A stretch of 17,917 nt of DNA from NCBI GenBank assembly GCA_964539115.1, contig CAZIHY010000043.1, forward strand, positions 1 to 17,917, in the 5' to 3' direction. Each line of letters opens with the position of its first letter. Positions within the stretch are counted from its first letter, which is position 1. Below, one piece after another: positions 1-6,549 of the stretch. A program made the translations under genes and the position numbers. A model generated the notes under the pieces. It did not search any database, was not told the DNA's origin, and worked only from the letters and a program-made list of their open reading frames with translations. The DNA comes from CAKSXP01 sp964539115. GTDB taxonomy: Bacteria; Bacillota; Clostridia; Oscillospirales; Oscillospiraceae.

Positions 1-288
1 AACTCCGCCTGCCTCATACTCATCGACGACCTGAGAATATGCCTCGTCAAAGCTCATCACCGGTATCTTGTAATTTATTATGTCGACGAAGGCCGTTTTT
101 TCAACTGGCCTGACGAAATTCATGACGCTCAGAGTGCTGTTAAAAAAGCTGAAGGGGATGAGAAGACGCAGAGCGACTGCGGCCCAGGCCGCGTATTGCA
201 GCCGTGGGCTTAACCTGCCGAGCAGAATATAGCGCATCGCTGTCACGACAAGTATCAGAATACTTGATGAGACTATCCACCCGGTCAT
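1..288 (-). CDS. BlaR1/MecR1-type M56 membrane sensor protease, N-terminal part only
   Basis: This is the first 96 codons of an antirepressor of the BlaR1/MecR1 (M56) family; the rest lies off the left edge, so the zinc-protease HExxH motif and any sensor domain cannot be checked. The ATG overlaps the blaI stop (ATGA) and is preceded by GGAGGA six bases upstream, in a blaI-blaR1 order. Two hydrophobic helices are visible, about residues 4-21 and 31-50, joined by a short basic stretch (RYILLGRLSPRLQ) that is typical of the M56 N terminus. In the known family, the sensor perceives a cell-wall signal, usually a beta-lactam, and triggers cleavage or inactivation of the co-encoded BlaI repressor. 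The actual signal here cannot be inferred. Family assignment is from pattern and position. Confidence 0.8.
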   Translation of the reverse strand, partial: MTGWIVSSSILILVVTAMRYILLGRLSPRLQYAAWAAVALRLLIPFSFFNSTLSVMNFVRPVEKTAFVDIINYKIPVMSFDEAYSQVVDEYEAGGV

Positions 289-671
289 TTTTGTTCCTCC
301 TGTGCGCGGCGCAGAATGTCATAAAGCTCGCTGATCTCCTCGCGGCTGAGCTCCTGCTTTTCGGTCATAGAGCTCAGCATCAGGCTCAGGCTGCCGTGGT
401 ATACCCTGCGCAGAAAGCTTTCAGTCTCGCGCTCGACTGCGTCGTCGCGGCATATGAGCGGGGAATAGGTTTTTATATTGGCGCCGCTGCTGCATGAGAT
501 AAGCCCTTTTTCTGTCATGCGTTTGAGCATGGTCAGACTTGTACTGCGGTTCCAACCAATTTTCATTTCCAATGCTTCGGTCACCTCGCGTCCGGTGAGT
601 GGTGCATTATCCCAAAGGCACTCCATGACATACCATTCAGAAGAGGTAAGCTTGGTTTTCCTGTCATCCAT
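285..671 (-). CDS. blaI: BlaI/MecI-family winged-helix transcriptional repressor
   Basis: A protein of 128 residues, the usual size for BlaI/MecI repressors. The N-terminal winged helix (about residues 5-75) contains the family pattern LTSSEWYVMECLWDN and a recognition-helix region WNRSTSLTMLKRMTEKGLI. The C-terminal dimerisation region carries YHGSLSLML and ends in ELYDILRRAQ, as in BlaI. Start choice: a GTG at 680 would extend the frame by three codons but overlaps the Shine-Dalgarno AAGGAG (685-680); the ATG at 671 stands eight bases after it and is preferred. It overlaps the M56 gene by four bases, implying translational coupling. It probably represses its own operon through the two palindromes at 687-735. 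No beta-lactamase gene lies beside it, so other targets are unknown. Confidence 0.92.
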   Translation of the reverse strand: MDDRKTKLTSSEWYVMECLWDNAPLTGREVTEALEMKIGWNRSTSLTMLKRMTEKGLISCSSGANIKTYSPLICRDDAVERETESFLRRVYHGSLSLMLSSMTEKQELSREEISELYDILRRAQEEQK

Positions 672-686
672 ATGTTGCACTCCTTG

Positions 687-735
687 TGTTTACGTTGTAA
701 ACAGATGATAACATATGTTGTTTACATTGTCAACA
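687..735 (-). promoter_or_regulatory. blaI promoter with two BlaI-type operator palindromes
   Basis: On the minus strand a -35 TTGACA (733-728) and a -10 TATCAT (710-705) are separated by 17 bases. Two 17-base palindromes flank the -10. One at 687-703 has perfect seven-base arms (TGTTTAC/GTAAACA). The other at 719-735 has the same sequence with one arm mismatch and covers the -35. Their centres are 32 bases apart, about three helical turns. The GTTTAC/GTAAAC core resembles known BlaI/MecI operators. Inference: autorepression by the adjacent BlaI protein. Confidence 0.85.
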
Positions 736-737
736 GC

Positions 738-774
738 AAAAAAACTCCGGCCCGCTGTTTTTTGGGGCCGGAGT
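738..774 (-). terminator. intrinsic terminator of the radical SAM gene
   Basis: Ten-base perfect arms (744-753 and 765-774, ACTCCGGCCC type) close an 11-base loop and are followed on the minus strand by seven T residues (744-738). It lies about 35 bases after the radical SAM stop and just upstream of the blaI promoter, insulating the two units. Confidence 0.9.
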
Positions 775-808
775 GTAAGGCGGCAGGTCATTCTTTATTA
801 TAAACGTG

Positions 809-1696
809 CTATACGCCGGTGCCGTCGAACTCCGGCAGCATTTCTTCTGTAGCAGAGCCGGGCTCCTGTGTATAGCCGAAATCAAGGCCGCATAGCTCCA
901 TGTAGCTGACGGCGGCGTCGTAATCTATCGGGGAGACGGTTTTTTGAAGCTCCGGAAAGTCCTCGAGCCCCTCGGACGGCGGCGTGTATTGGCTCATGAG
1001 GCTGAACATTACGCTTCCAAGGGGAAAGGTTTCAGCCACCCAATCGATAACGCCAAGAGTGTTGTCCAGCGCATCAGGCAGCATGAGGTGCCGGATAATG
1101 ACGCCGCTTTGGATAATTCCGTCACTGTCAAAACGGCAGGGACCTGTCTGTCGAAACATCTCCATGATCGCGCTTTTTGCCCTCTCAGGGTAGTCGGGGG
1201 CGAGAGAATAGCGCGCCGAGAGCTGAGCGTCAGAGTATTTCATGTCGGGAAGATATACGTTAACGCGGCCCTCGAACATGCGCAGAGTTTCCGTCTTTTC
1301 ATAAGCGGAACTGTTCCAAATGATCGGAAGTCCCACGTCGGATCCGTCCAGCGCGTGAAATATTGACGCGCTGAAATGGCTGGGCGTTACAAGGTTTATA
1401 TTGTGCACGCCGCCGTCGCGCAGTCTGTCAATGATTTCGCGCAGCTCGCTGTCGGAAACAGTCTTTCCTACCCCCGTTTCGCGGCTTATCTCGCGGTTCT
1501 GGCAAAAAACGCAGCGCAGATTGCAGCCCGCGAAGAATATTGCGCCGCTGCCTCTTGTGCCGCTGATACAGGGCTCTTCGCCAAAATGCGGCGCGGCGCG
1601 GCAGACAACAGCCCTTTCAGGACTAAGGCAAAAGCCGGCGGGGGTATTTGAGCGGAGGGCTCCGCATTCGCGGGGACAGAGATTACAGGAATACAT
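809..1696 (-). CDS. radical SAM protein, PflX/COG1313-like (pyruvate formate-lyase activase-related)
   Basis: A 295-residue protein with the radical SAM cluster motif CNLRCVFC (CX3CX2C, near residues 58-65), preceded by an N-terminal cysteine-rich segment (SCNLCPRECGA) and followed by QNREISRE. This layout fits the PflX-like group of uncharacterised Fe-S radical SAM proteins, which are related to pyruvate formate-lyase activating enzymes but usually not next to a glycyl-radical enzyme. None is visible here either. The substrate is unknown. Start choice: a TTG at 1702 abuts the ribosome site; the ATG at 1696 lies seven bases after GAGGTG within a near-perfect TGAGGTGA (1710-1703). It is monocistronic, with a terminator at each side. 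Confidence 0.85.
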   Translation of the reverse strand: MYSCNLCPRECGALRSNTPAGFCLSPERAVVCRAAPHFGEEPCISGTRGSGAIFFAGCNLRCVFCQNREISRETGVGKTVSDSELREIIDRLRDGGVHNINLVTPSHFSASIFHALDGSDVGLPIIWNSSAYEKTETLRMFEGRVNVYLPDMKYSDAQLSARYSLAPDYPERAKSAIMEMFRQTGPCRFDSDGIIQSGVIIRHLMLPDALDNTLGVIDWVAETFPLGSVMFSLMSQYTPPSEGLEDFPELQKTVSPIDYDAAVSYMELCGLDFGYTQEPGSATEEMLPEFDGTGV

Positions 1697-1709
1697 CGGC
1701 AATCACCTC

Positions 1710-1744
1710 AAAAAAACGAAGCCGGCTCATATAAACCGGCTTCG
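1710..1744 (-). terminator. intrinsic terminator of the four-helix membrane protein gene
   Basis: Nine-base perfect arms (1717-1725 and 1736-1744, CGAAGCCGG/CCGGCTTCG) with a ten-base loop are followed on the minus strand by seven T residues (1716-1710). The end of the T tract touches the ribosome site of the radical SAM gene, so the two units are packed with no spare sequence. No separate promoter for the radical SAM gene is obvious, so some read-through may supply it. Confidence 0.88.
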
Positions 1745-1774
1745 GAGTATGACGTTATTTTCGCAGGCAAATAA

Positions 1775-2275
1775 TCAACTCCATGCGTCCAGATCCATAT
1801 ATTCGGATTCGGGCCTGGTCACAAGCTCTTTTATGTATAGGAAGATATTAAAGAGAACAACGAGCGTAGTGATAATGATGATAATGAGATGTACATAGTA
1901 GGCAAAGGTGTTGCCCAACAGGATAAACTGGCTGCTGAAGTAGCCGACAAGGCCCCATATGCACCAAATAAGCGGGAAGAGCTGGGTTGCAACGCCCTTC
2001 TTGATCGGCAGAGTTATGATGCTGATGATGCCGATAATGATCAGACCGAGAACAACATTAAGCTCCTTGATGCTGAGGAACTTGACATCCATAAGGTCCT
2101 CCATTTGCTCGAAAGCGCTGGGAAAACCTAGATAACCCCAGATAGAGATAACTTCCTTTTCTCCGCCGGTGTAGTTGAAATAGGGCAGGGCAAAGGTGAC
2201 TAAAAGCAATAGCATGAGTCCCGCGGTGACCCAGTTCAGGATACGGGAGAGCTTAATAATAAGATCTCTGTTCAT
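1775..2275 (-). CDS. hypothetical four-helix membrane protein
   Basis: I do not recognise this 166-residue protein. Four hydrophobic helices are visible at about residues 15-33, 72-90, 98-117 and 125-148, with a 37-residue polar stretch (34-70) between helices 1 and 2 and an acidic C-terminal tail. No catalytic motif is seen. The frame extends upstream to a TTG at 2308, but the Shine-Dalgarno AAGGAGGT lies inside that extension, about nine bases before the ATG at 2275, which is therefore chosen. It appears to be transcribed alone, from the promoter near 2333-2361 to the terminator at 1710-1744. Confidence 0.8.
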   Translation of the reverse strand: MNRDLIIKLSRILNWVTAGLMLLLLVTFALPYFNYTGGEKEVISIWGYLGFPSAFEQMEDLMDVKFLSIKELNVVLGLIIIGIISIITLPIKKGVATQLFPLIWCIWGLVGYFSSQFILLGNTFAYYVHLIIIIITTLVVLFNIFLYIKELVTRPESEYMDLDAWS

Positions 2276-2332
2276 TCGGTGTTGACCTCCTTGAATTCGG
2301 CAAAACAACTAAAAATGTTATCGCTGAAATGA

Positions 2333-2361
2333 AGTTTACCATAGTCGTTCACAAAATTCAA
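2333..2361 (-). promoter_or_regulatory. probable promoter of the membrane protein gene
   Basis: A -35-like TTGAAT (2361-2356), 17-base spacer and -10-like TAAACT (2338-2333) lie about 58 bases upstream of the start codon. The match is moderate. The surrounding sequence is AT-rich and other hexamers could be drawn. Confidence 0.4.
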
Positions 2362-2417
2362 GACAATATTGAGTATTTTTGCATAAATTTCTTGTACGAA
2401 ACAAAATACTATTGAGC

Positions 2418-3239
2418 TTATTGGAAAAAAGTTCTATCATTGGAAGCGAAAGGAGTTGTTTTACAGAGTTCAAAAAGCTGTGCTGCGGCGCAGGCGTCGA
2501 ACAGAGCCCTGTGAGCGGTACCGCCGTCGAGATCAAAAGTATGTATCAGGTCCTGGAGCTTATAACTTGAAAGGCCGGGAAAGATCTCGCGCGAAAGCGT
2601 CAGCGTATCGTAAAAACTGTTGACGAGAGAAATGCCGGCCCCCGAGCAGGCTTTTTCAAGGAAGCTCTTGTCAAAGGGGGCGTTATGTGCGGCTACAGGA
2701 CAATTTCCCAGAAAACTCAGGAACTCCGGCAGAACAGATGAAATGTCCGGCGCATTGTGAAGCTCCGCATTGGTTATACCGGTCAGCTCGGAGATGTATG
2801 CCGAGATAGGAAATCCTGGGTTTATAAGTGCCTGAAAACGGCTGATCTCGCGCCCATCGGTATATTTTACGGCGCCTATTTCGATTATTTTGTCGGACTG
2901 AGGGGACAAGCCGGTGGTTTCAACGTCGAAAGCGACGTATGAGGAAATCGCGTTGATCTCACAGGCGTCCCTGTACAGTTTTGCGGAACCGGACTGCATT
3001 TCGGACAGGTAGTCCGTGCTGATGCAGTGCTCGCCGCCGGGAAGCGAGAGCACGGCCGCGCCGGAACTGGTTTTTCCGATGACACGGCAGAATACCGGCC
3101 AGCGTGTGTATGTGCCCTTGTAGCAAAAGACCTTGCTTTTCACAGCCTTGGCTGTCACAAGTCCGCAGGAGCGCAGAAAGGCGAGCTCTTCCTCAGCAGA
3201 GCTGAATTTCACGAATTCGGTTTCTTTTGGAGCGATCAT
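2418..3239 (-). CDS. DEDDh-family 3'-5' exonuclease (DnaQ/PolC epsilon-like) with an extra N-terminal region
   Basis: A protein of 273 residues. The C-terminal part (about 100-260) is a DnaQ-type exonuclease: Exo I YVAFDVETTG gives D105 and E107, Exo II AAHNAPFDKSFL gives D190, and Exo III TAHRALFDA gives H243 and D248, the complete DEDDh set. It should hydrolyse DNA or RNA from 3' ends using two metal ions. The first 100 residues, including a stretch rich in aromatic and basic residues (36-55), match nothing I know. Start choice: the frame runs upstream to 3440, but that part reads the antisense of the tRNA gene; ATG 3239 follows AAAGGA by nine bases (a GTG at 3242 is also possible). It stands alone, away from polymerase genes, so proofreading, repair or RNA processing are all possible. 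Confidence 0.85.
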   Translation of the reverse strand: MIAPKETEFVKFSSAEEELAFLRSCGLVTAKAVKSKVFCYKGTYTRWPVFCRVIGKTSSGAAVLSLPGGEHCISTDYLSEMQSGSAKLYRDACEINAISSYVAFDVETTGLSPQSDKIIEIGAVKYTDGREISRFQALINPGFPISAYISELTGITNAELHNAPDISSVLPEFLSFLGNCPVAAHNAPFDKSFLEKACSGAGISLVNSFYDTLTLSREIFPGLSSYKLQDLIHTFDLDGGTAHRALFDACAAAQLFELCKTTPFASNDRTFFQ

Positions 3240-3269
3240 CACGCGGCATCCTTTCGCTTGTTTTATTTT

Positions 3270-3298
3270 ATTGTAACATAAACGCGCGAACAGGTCTA
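3270..3298 (-). promoter_or_regulatory. promoter of the exonuclease gene
   Basis: A -10 TACAAT (3275-3270) carries an extended TG element (TGTTACAAT) and stands 17 bases from a weak -35 TAGACC (3298-3293). It lies about 30 bases upstream of the start codon and diverges from the tRNA promoter. Confidence 0.55.
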
Positions 3299-3322
3299 TT
3301 AAAAAGAATAAGAAAAAATAAC

Positions 3323-3350
3323 TTGACATTTTAGTTTTATACGCTATAAT
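3323..3350 (+). promoter_or_regulatory. strong promoter of tRNA-Gln
   Basis: A perfect -35 TTGACA (3323-3328) and a perfect -10 TATAAT (3345-3350) with a 16-base spacer lie 15 bases before the mature tRNA 5' end, as expected for a tRNA gene transcribed on its own. Confidence 0.88.
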
Positions 3351-3365
3351 AGCTAATGTTCGTGA

Positions 3366-3439
3366 AGCGGGATTGTGTAAAGGTAGCACAGCGGACTCTG
3401 ACTCCGTATGTGAGGGTTCGAATCCTTCTCCCGCTGCCA
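3366..3439 (+). tRNA. tRNA-Gln (anticodon CUG)
   Basis: The cloverleaf can be folded by hand. The acceptor stem AGCGGGA/TCCCGCT pairs at 3366-3372 and 3429-3435. The D arm is GTG/CAC. The anticodon stem GCGGA/TCCGT encloses the loop CTCTGAC, giving anticodon CTG, which reads CAG codons for glutamine. The variable loop has four bases, and the T arm GAGGG-TTCGAAT-CCTTC is intact. Discriminator G is followed by an encoded CCA (3437-3439). It is a single tRNA with its own promoter and terminator. Confidence 0.96.
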
Positions 3440-3467
3440 AATTATAAAGGGGCCATAGTCCCGAAAT

Positions 3468-3520
3468 AAAACAAAACCGAGGAACTGAGCTGTAGAACAG
3501 TAGGACCTCGGTTTTGTTTT
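3468..3520 (+). terminator. intrinsic terminator after tRNA-Gln
   Basis: Fifteen-base perfect arms (3468-3482 and 3506-3520) enclose a 23-base loop that can form a small inner stem. The GC part (CCGAGG/CCTCGG) is followed by GTTTTGTTTT, which gives the T tract, and the mirror A tract may let it work on the minus strand too. Confidence 0.8.
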
Positions 3521-3530
3521 GCGCAAATCG

Positions 3531-3588
3531 CCTTTATTCGGTGAACAGCGTTTTATGAAAGAAAACAGCTCAAACCGTAAAATAAAGG
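3531..3588. repeat. nested inverted repeat upstream of the cstA-unit promoter
   Basis: Nested complementary arms are visible: CCTTTATT (3531-3538) with AATAAAGG (3581-3588), CGGT (3539-3542) with ACCG (3574-3577), and GTTTT (3550-3554) with AAAAC (3562-3566). It begins ten bases after the tRNA terminator and ends 49 bases before the -35 at 3638. Whether it acts as DNA, or as RNA in read-through transcripts, is unknown. Confidence 0.5.
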
Positions 3589-3637
3589 CTTGGATTCTGG
3601 TAATTTAAAATAGTTTCACAAAATTCTGGTGGAAATG

Positions 3638-3666
3638 TTGCATATTCTGTGTTGATATGTTACAAT
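3638..3666 (+). promoter_or_regulatory. promoter of the orf-orf-cstA unit
   Basis: A -35 TTGCAT (3638-3643), 17-base spacer and -10 TACAAT (3661-3666) lie about 66 bases before the first start codon. Two direct copies of ATTCTGGT (3594-3601 and 3623-3630), 29 bases apart, lie immediately upstream and could bind a regulator. No T-box or riboswitch is recognisable in the short leader. Confidence 0.65.
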
Positions 3667-3732
3667 ACTCTCACTGATAATCTGTCAATTTAAACCAGTG
3701 AATGAATTGGATTACGACGGAGGAGACATGCC

Positions 3733-4116
3733 ATGAAGTTTTATTCCCTTACGAATGATATCTGCGACAGCAAGGTGCTTGGCCCTGACTATCAGCGCGC
3801 GAGGGAGATTGGCAAGCTGCGTATCGGCGATGATGGCCTATACATAAAAAGTGGATTGCGTAACTACTATATTCCGTATAGCAGAATTAAGCGCTGCTTC
3901 CGCCGTGTGCTGCTGGTTCCGGCAAAGCTCTGCTGCGGCAAGGGCGAACTGGCTGTGGAGAACCTGATCCTCTGCGACGAGACAAAGGAGCTTGCCTCCG
4001 TTTCGCTGCCGGGAACAAGGGCCGCAAAGGCTCTGATGGAAGAGCTGCAGGTCCGGATACCGGACGCTGAATTCTCCCGTCCCAAGGATACCGCGGAGGA
4101 GGGTGGAACGGTATGA
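3733..4116 (+). CDS. hypothetical small protein upstream of cstA, possible PH-like fold
   Basis: I do not recognise this 127-residue soluble protein. Its middle (about residues 25-95) alternates short strands in a way that resembles bacterial PH-like domains (IGDDGLYIKSG, YYIPYSRIKRCFRR, ENLILCDET, ASVSLPG), and is followed by a helix rich in Ala, Leu and Glu. Three cysteines (C55, C67, C68 by my count) lie in the central strands; no metal site is evident. GGAGGAG stands seven bases before the ATG. Its stop overlaps the next start (ATGA), and both genes precede cstA closely, so the three are almost certainly one transcript. A role in controlling or assisting the transporter is inference from context only. 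Confidence 0.8.
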   Translation: MKFYSLTNDICDSKVLGPDYQRAREIGKLRIGDDGLYIKSGLRNYYIPYSRIKRCFRRVLLVPAKLCCGKGELAVENLILCDETKELASVSLPGTRAAKALMEELQVRIPDAEFSRPKDTAEEGGTV

Positions 4117-4631
4117 CTGGTCAGGAAGCCTTCGACCATATCTTAAAATCATATGAGAGCTACTATGATGTGGAGCGCGAGACTCCGGTCCCGCCCTTTG
4201 CGGCGGAAGCTGTGTTCCACTCCCACGACAAACAGTTTTTTCTGGTAAAAAGCGCCACTATCTCCGAGGCTGAGTCCAACGAGTATGTGTTTTTTGCCGT
4301 CTGCGGCACGCTGGATCCGGACACTCTGAGCCGGCTTGACCAGGCTGCCTGGACAGAAGGGCTTTCCCGTGTCGCGCCGCATAAGGACCACCGCAATTCA
4401 GACGTTACCCTGGTGGTCGTCGCCGATACCATCCCGGCGGAAACCATCCCTCTGGTGAAGAAGCTGAGCCACTATAAGAGCTATCGCTTTGGCCTCATGG
4501 GATGGACTAATTACCGTATAATCGTTCTGGACAGTTCCTTTGACCGCCTTGTCTATAACCGCCAGGGCAAGGCGTTGAAGAAACTTTTCCGGAACATTAT
4601 AAAAAAACAAGAGAAAACGAAAGAGGGTTAA
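4113..4631 (+). CDS. hypothetical protein between the PH-like gene and cstA
   Basis: A 172-residue soluble protein of no family I can name. It starts in a four-base overlap with the previous gene, with a purine-rich GAGGAGGG just upstream, and ends five bases before the cstA start. A central run of strands (QFFLVKSATI, EYVFFAVCGT, DVTLVVVADTIP) followed by YKSYRFGLMGWTNYRIIVLD gives an alpha/beta look, and the C terminus is very basic (KALKKLFRNIIKKQEKTKEG). No signal peptide or membrane helix is seen. A nuclease-like or nucleotide-sensing fold is possible but unproven. Overlap and spacing point to stoichiometric expression with CstA. Confidence 0.8.
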   Translation: MTGQEAFDHILKSYESYYDVERETPVPPFAAEAVFHSHDKQFFLVKSATISEAESNEYVFFAVCGTLDPDTLSRLDQAAWTEGLSRVAPHKDHRNSDVTLVVVADTIPAETIPLVKKLSHYKSYRFGLMGWTNYRIIVLDSSFDRLVYNRQGKALKKLFRNIIKKQEKTKEG

Positions 4632-4636
4632 TTCTA

Positions 4637-6349
4637 ATGAGTGCAGTTTTAATCATTGCCGCCGCAATCGTTCTACTTGTCATCGGCTACATTTTCTATG
4701 GCTCCTGGCTTGCAAAACAGTGGGGCATCGATCCTGCAAGAAAGACTCCCGCCATAGAATTGGAAGACGGAGTGGACTACGTTGCTGCAAAACCGGCCGT
4801 TCTGATGGGACATCACTTTTCGTCCATCGCCGGCGCCGGCCCTATCAACGGCCCCATTCAGGCGTCCGTATTCGGTTGGCTTCCTGTGTTCCTGTGGTGC
4901 GTCATTGGCGGTATTTTCTTTGGCGGCCTGCAGGACTTCGGTTCACTGTTTGCTTCTGTCCGTCATGACGGCAAGTCCGTTGGTGAGATCATCAAGGACT
5001 CCATGGGCAAGCGTGCGCAGAAGCTGTTCACCATCTTTGCGCTGCTGGTCCTGATCCTGGTCATTGCCTCCTTTGTCAACGTCGTTGCGGGTACGTTCTT
5101 CACTGCCGACGCCGGCTTTGAATTCACCACGAATCCCACCGGCAACCAGACCACGGCTATGATCTCCGTGCTGTTTATCGTCCTGGCCATCATTTATGGC
5201 ATCGTGACCAACCGTGCCGGCGTATCTGTCGGACCGGCCACCATCGGCGGTATCATAGGCATAATCGTCATCGTTGCCATTGGCCTGAACGTCGGTATCA
5301 GCATGGGGCGCACTGCCTGGATCGTATTTATCGGCGTTTACATCATCATCGCTTCACTTGTTCCGGTGTGGATACTGCTCCAGCCCCGCGATTATCTGTC
5401 CAGCTTCCTGCTGTATGCCATGATGATCGTGGCGGTAGTCGGAATAATCCTGTCTGCTTTCACCGGCAACGCTACATTTGAGATGCCGGCTTTCACCGGC
5501 TGGTCCAATAAGATCGGCACCCTGTTCCCCGCACTGTTCATCACTGTCGCCTGCGGCGCATGCTCCGGCTTCCACAGCCTCATCGCCACCGGCACTTCTT
5601 CCAAGCAGCTGTCCAGCGAGCGGGACGCCAAGGCCATAGGCTATGGCTCCATGCTCATCGAGTCTGCGCTGGGTATCATATCCCTGATCGCCGTCGGTAT
5701 GGTTTATGCCAAGTACACCGCTGGTGAGTTCGGTTCTCCTTCCGCTGCGTTTGCAGGCGGTATTGCCCTGATGTTCGGCACTGAGACTTCCGTTGTCTAC
5801 AGCACCATTTACGCACTGCTGACACTGGCTGTCTCCGTCTTTGCCCTGACCAGCCTTGATACTGGCACGCGTCTTAGCCGCTTCATGTTCTCCGAGCTCT
5901 TCCTGAAGGAGAACGAAGCCACCTGGAAGGATGCATCCGGTATCCGTAAGCTCCTTGCCCATCCTCTGTTCGGTACGGTCTTTATGGTCGTCGTCGGCTG
6001 CATACTGGGAGGTCTGAGCCTGAGCCAGATCTGGGGCCTCTTCGGCGCGGCCAACCAGCTGCTCGCCGGTATCGCCCTGATGGCAGTGGCCTCTTGGCTG
6101 GGCAACGTCGGCAAGAACAACAAGATGTTCTTCATCCCCATGATCTTCATGCTGGCAGCTACTCTAACCAGCCTGGTCATGACCGTAATTGCCAAGATCA
6201 AGCTGATCGCTGCCGCCGGCGCCCTGTGGGGCGATTGGTTCCAGCTTATCTTTGCCGCCGCAATGGTGGTCCTGGCTGTGTTCCTGGTGATCGAAGGCGT
6301 TCAGACTTTTGCGAAGACCTCCAAGAAGAATCAGGCTTCCGCTCAGTGA
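4637..6349 (+). CDS. cstA: CstA-family transporter (carbon starvation protein A), peptide/pyruvate-type permease
   Basis: A 570-residue membrane protein with about 15 hydrophobic helices. The family signature GHHFSSIAGAGPINGPIQA is at residues 58-76, and further conserved parts are VACGACSGFHSLIATGTSSKQ in the middle and SLDTGTRLSRFMF near residue 405. It is shorter than Escherichia coli CstA (about 700), like many clostridial members. Characterised relatives import peptides (CstA) or pyruvate with protons (BtsT); the substrate here cannot be read from sequence. The start has AGAGGG nine bases upstream. It is the third gene of a tight unit and is followed by a terminator. No LytS/LytR-type two-component system, known to control btsT-like genes, is in the window. 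Codons lean strongly to C-ending forms, suggesting high expression. Confidence 0.95.
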   Translation: MSAVLIIAAAIVLLVIGYIFYGSWLAKQWGIDPARKTPAIELEDGVDYVAAKPAVLMGHHFSSIAGAGPINGPIQASVFGWLPVFLWCVIGGIFFGGLQDFGSLFASVRHDGKSVGEIIKDSMGKRAQKLFTIFALLVLILVIASFVNVVAGTFFTADAGFEFTTNPTGNQTTAMISVLFIVLAIIYGIVTNRAGVSVGPATIGGIIGIIVIVAIGLNVGISMGRTAWIVFIGVYIIIASLVPVWILLQPRDYLSSFLLYAMMIVAVVGIILSAFTGNATFEMPAFTGWSNKIGTLFPALFITVACGACSGFHSLIATGTSSKQLSSERDAKAIGYGSMLIESALGIISLIAVGMVYAKYTAGEFGSPSAAFAGGIALMFGTETSVVYSTIYALLTLAVSVFALTSLDTGTRLSRFMFSELFLKENEATWKDASGIRKLLAHPLFGTVFMVVVGCILGGLSLSQIWGLFGAANQLLAGIALMAVASWLGNVGKNNKMFFIPMIFMLAATLTSLVMTVIAKIKLIAAAGALWGDWFQLIFAAAMVVLAVFLVIEGVQTFAKTSKKNQASAQ

Positions 6350-6387
6350 GCCGGATGGCCTTACAGCGGTAAAAACCAAAATAAAAC

Positions 6388-6432
6388 AAAGCCGGGGGCT
6401 GCAAATACGTCAGCTCTCGGCTTTATTTTGTT
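6388..6432 (+). terminator. intrinsic terminator of the cstA unit
   Basis: Arms at 6388-6401 and 6411-6424 (AAAGCCG...GCTG with CAGC...CGGCTTT, two G-T pairs inside) close a nine-base loop and are followed by ATTTTGTT. It starts 38 bases after the cstA stop. Confidence 0.82.
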
Positions 6433-6473
6433 ATAGCCTGTTCGTTTCTGTCAGGTTTTAAAATGTCCAGTTT

Positions 6474-6500
6474 GGGAACACTAAGGAGACGCGGAGCGTC
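6474..6500 (+). promoter_or_regulatory. possible ECF-sigma-type promoter of pspC
   Basis: GGGAAC (6474-6479), 17 bases, then CGTC (6497-6500) fits the general pattern of envelope-stress ECF sigma promoters (GGAAC-type -35, CGT-type -10). It is 50 bases upstream of pspC. No good housekeeping promoter is visible in 6433-6549. The match is short and could be chance. Confidence 0.3.
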
Positions 6501-6549
6501 ATATACATCATCAGCAGACAAAAATACAGATAAAAATGAGGGGAGTTAC

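Noticed and set aside
140..322. A 60-codon minus-strand frame overlapping blaI and the M56 gene
   Set aside because: It lies out of frame with both real genes, and the M56 start with its ribosome site at 288 explains the region.
2372..2410. AGTATTTT/AAAATACT inverted repeat downstream of the exonuclease gene as a terminator
   Set aside because: The arms are AT-only with a 23-base loop and no clear T tract; too weak to call.
3240..3440. Upstream extension of the exonuclease frame to 3440, starting MAAGEGFEPSHTES
   Set aside because: This segment is the antisense translation of the tRNA-Gln gene and its promoter, a well-known annotation artefact; the true ribosome site precedes 3239.
5354..5962. 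A 202-codon open frame on the minus strand, rich in Gly and Glu
   Set aside because: It is antisense to the membrane helices of cstA; its composition is the mirror of hydrophobic codons.
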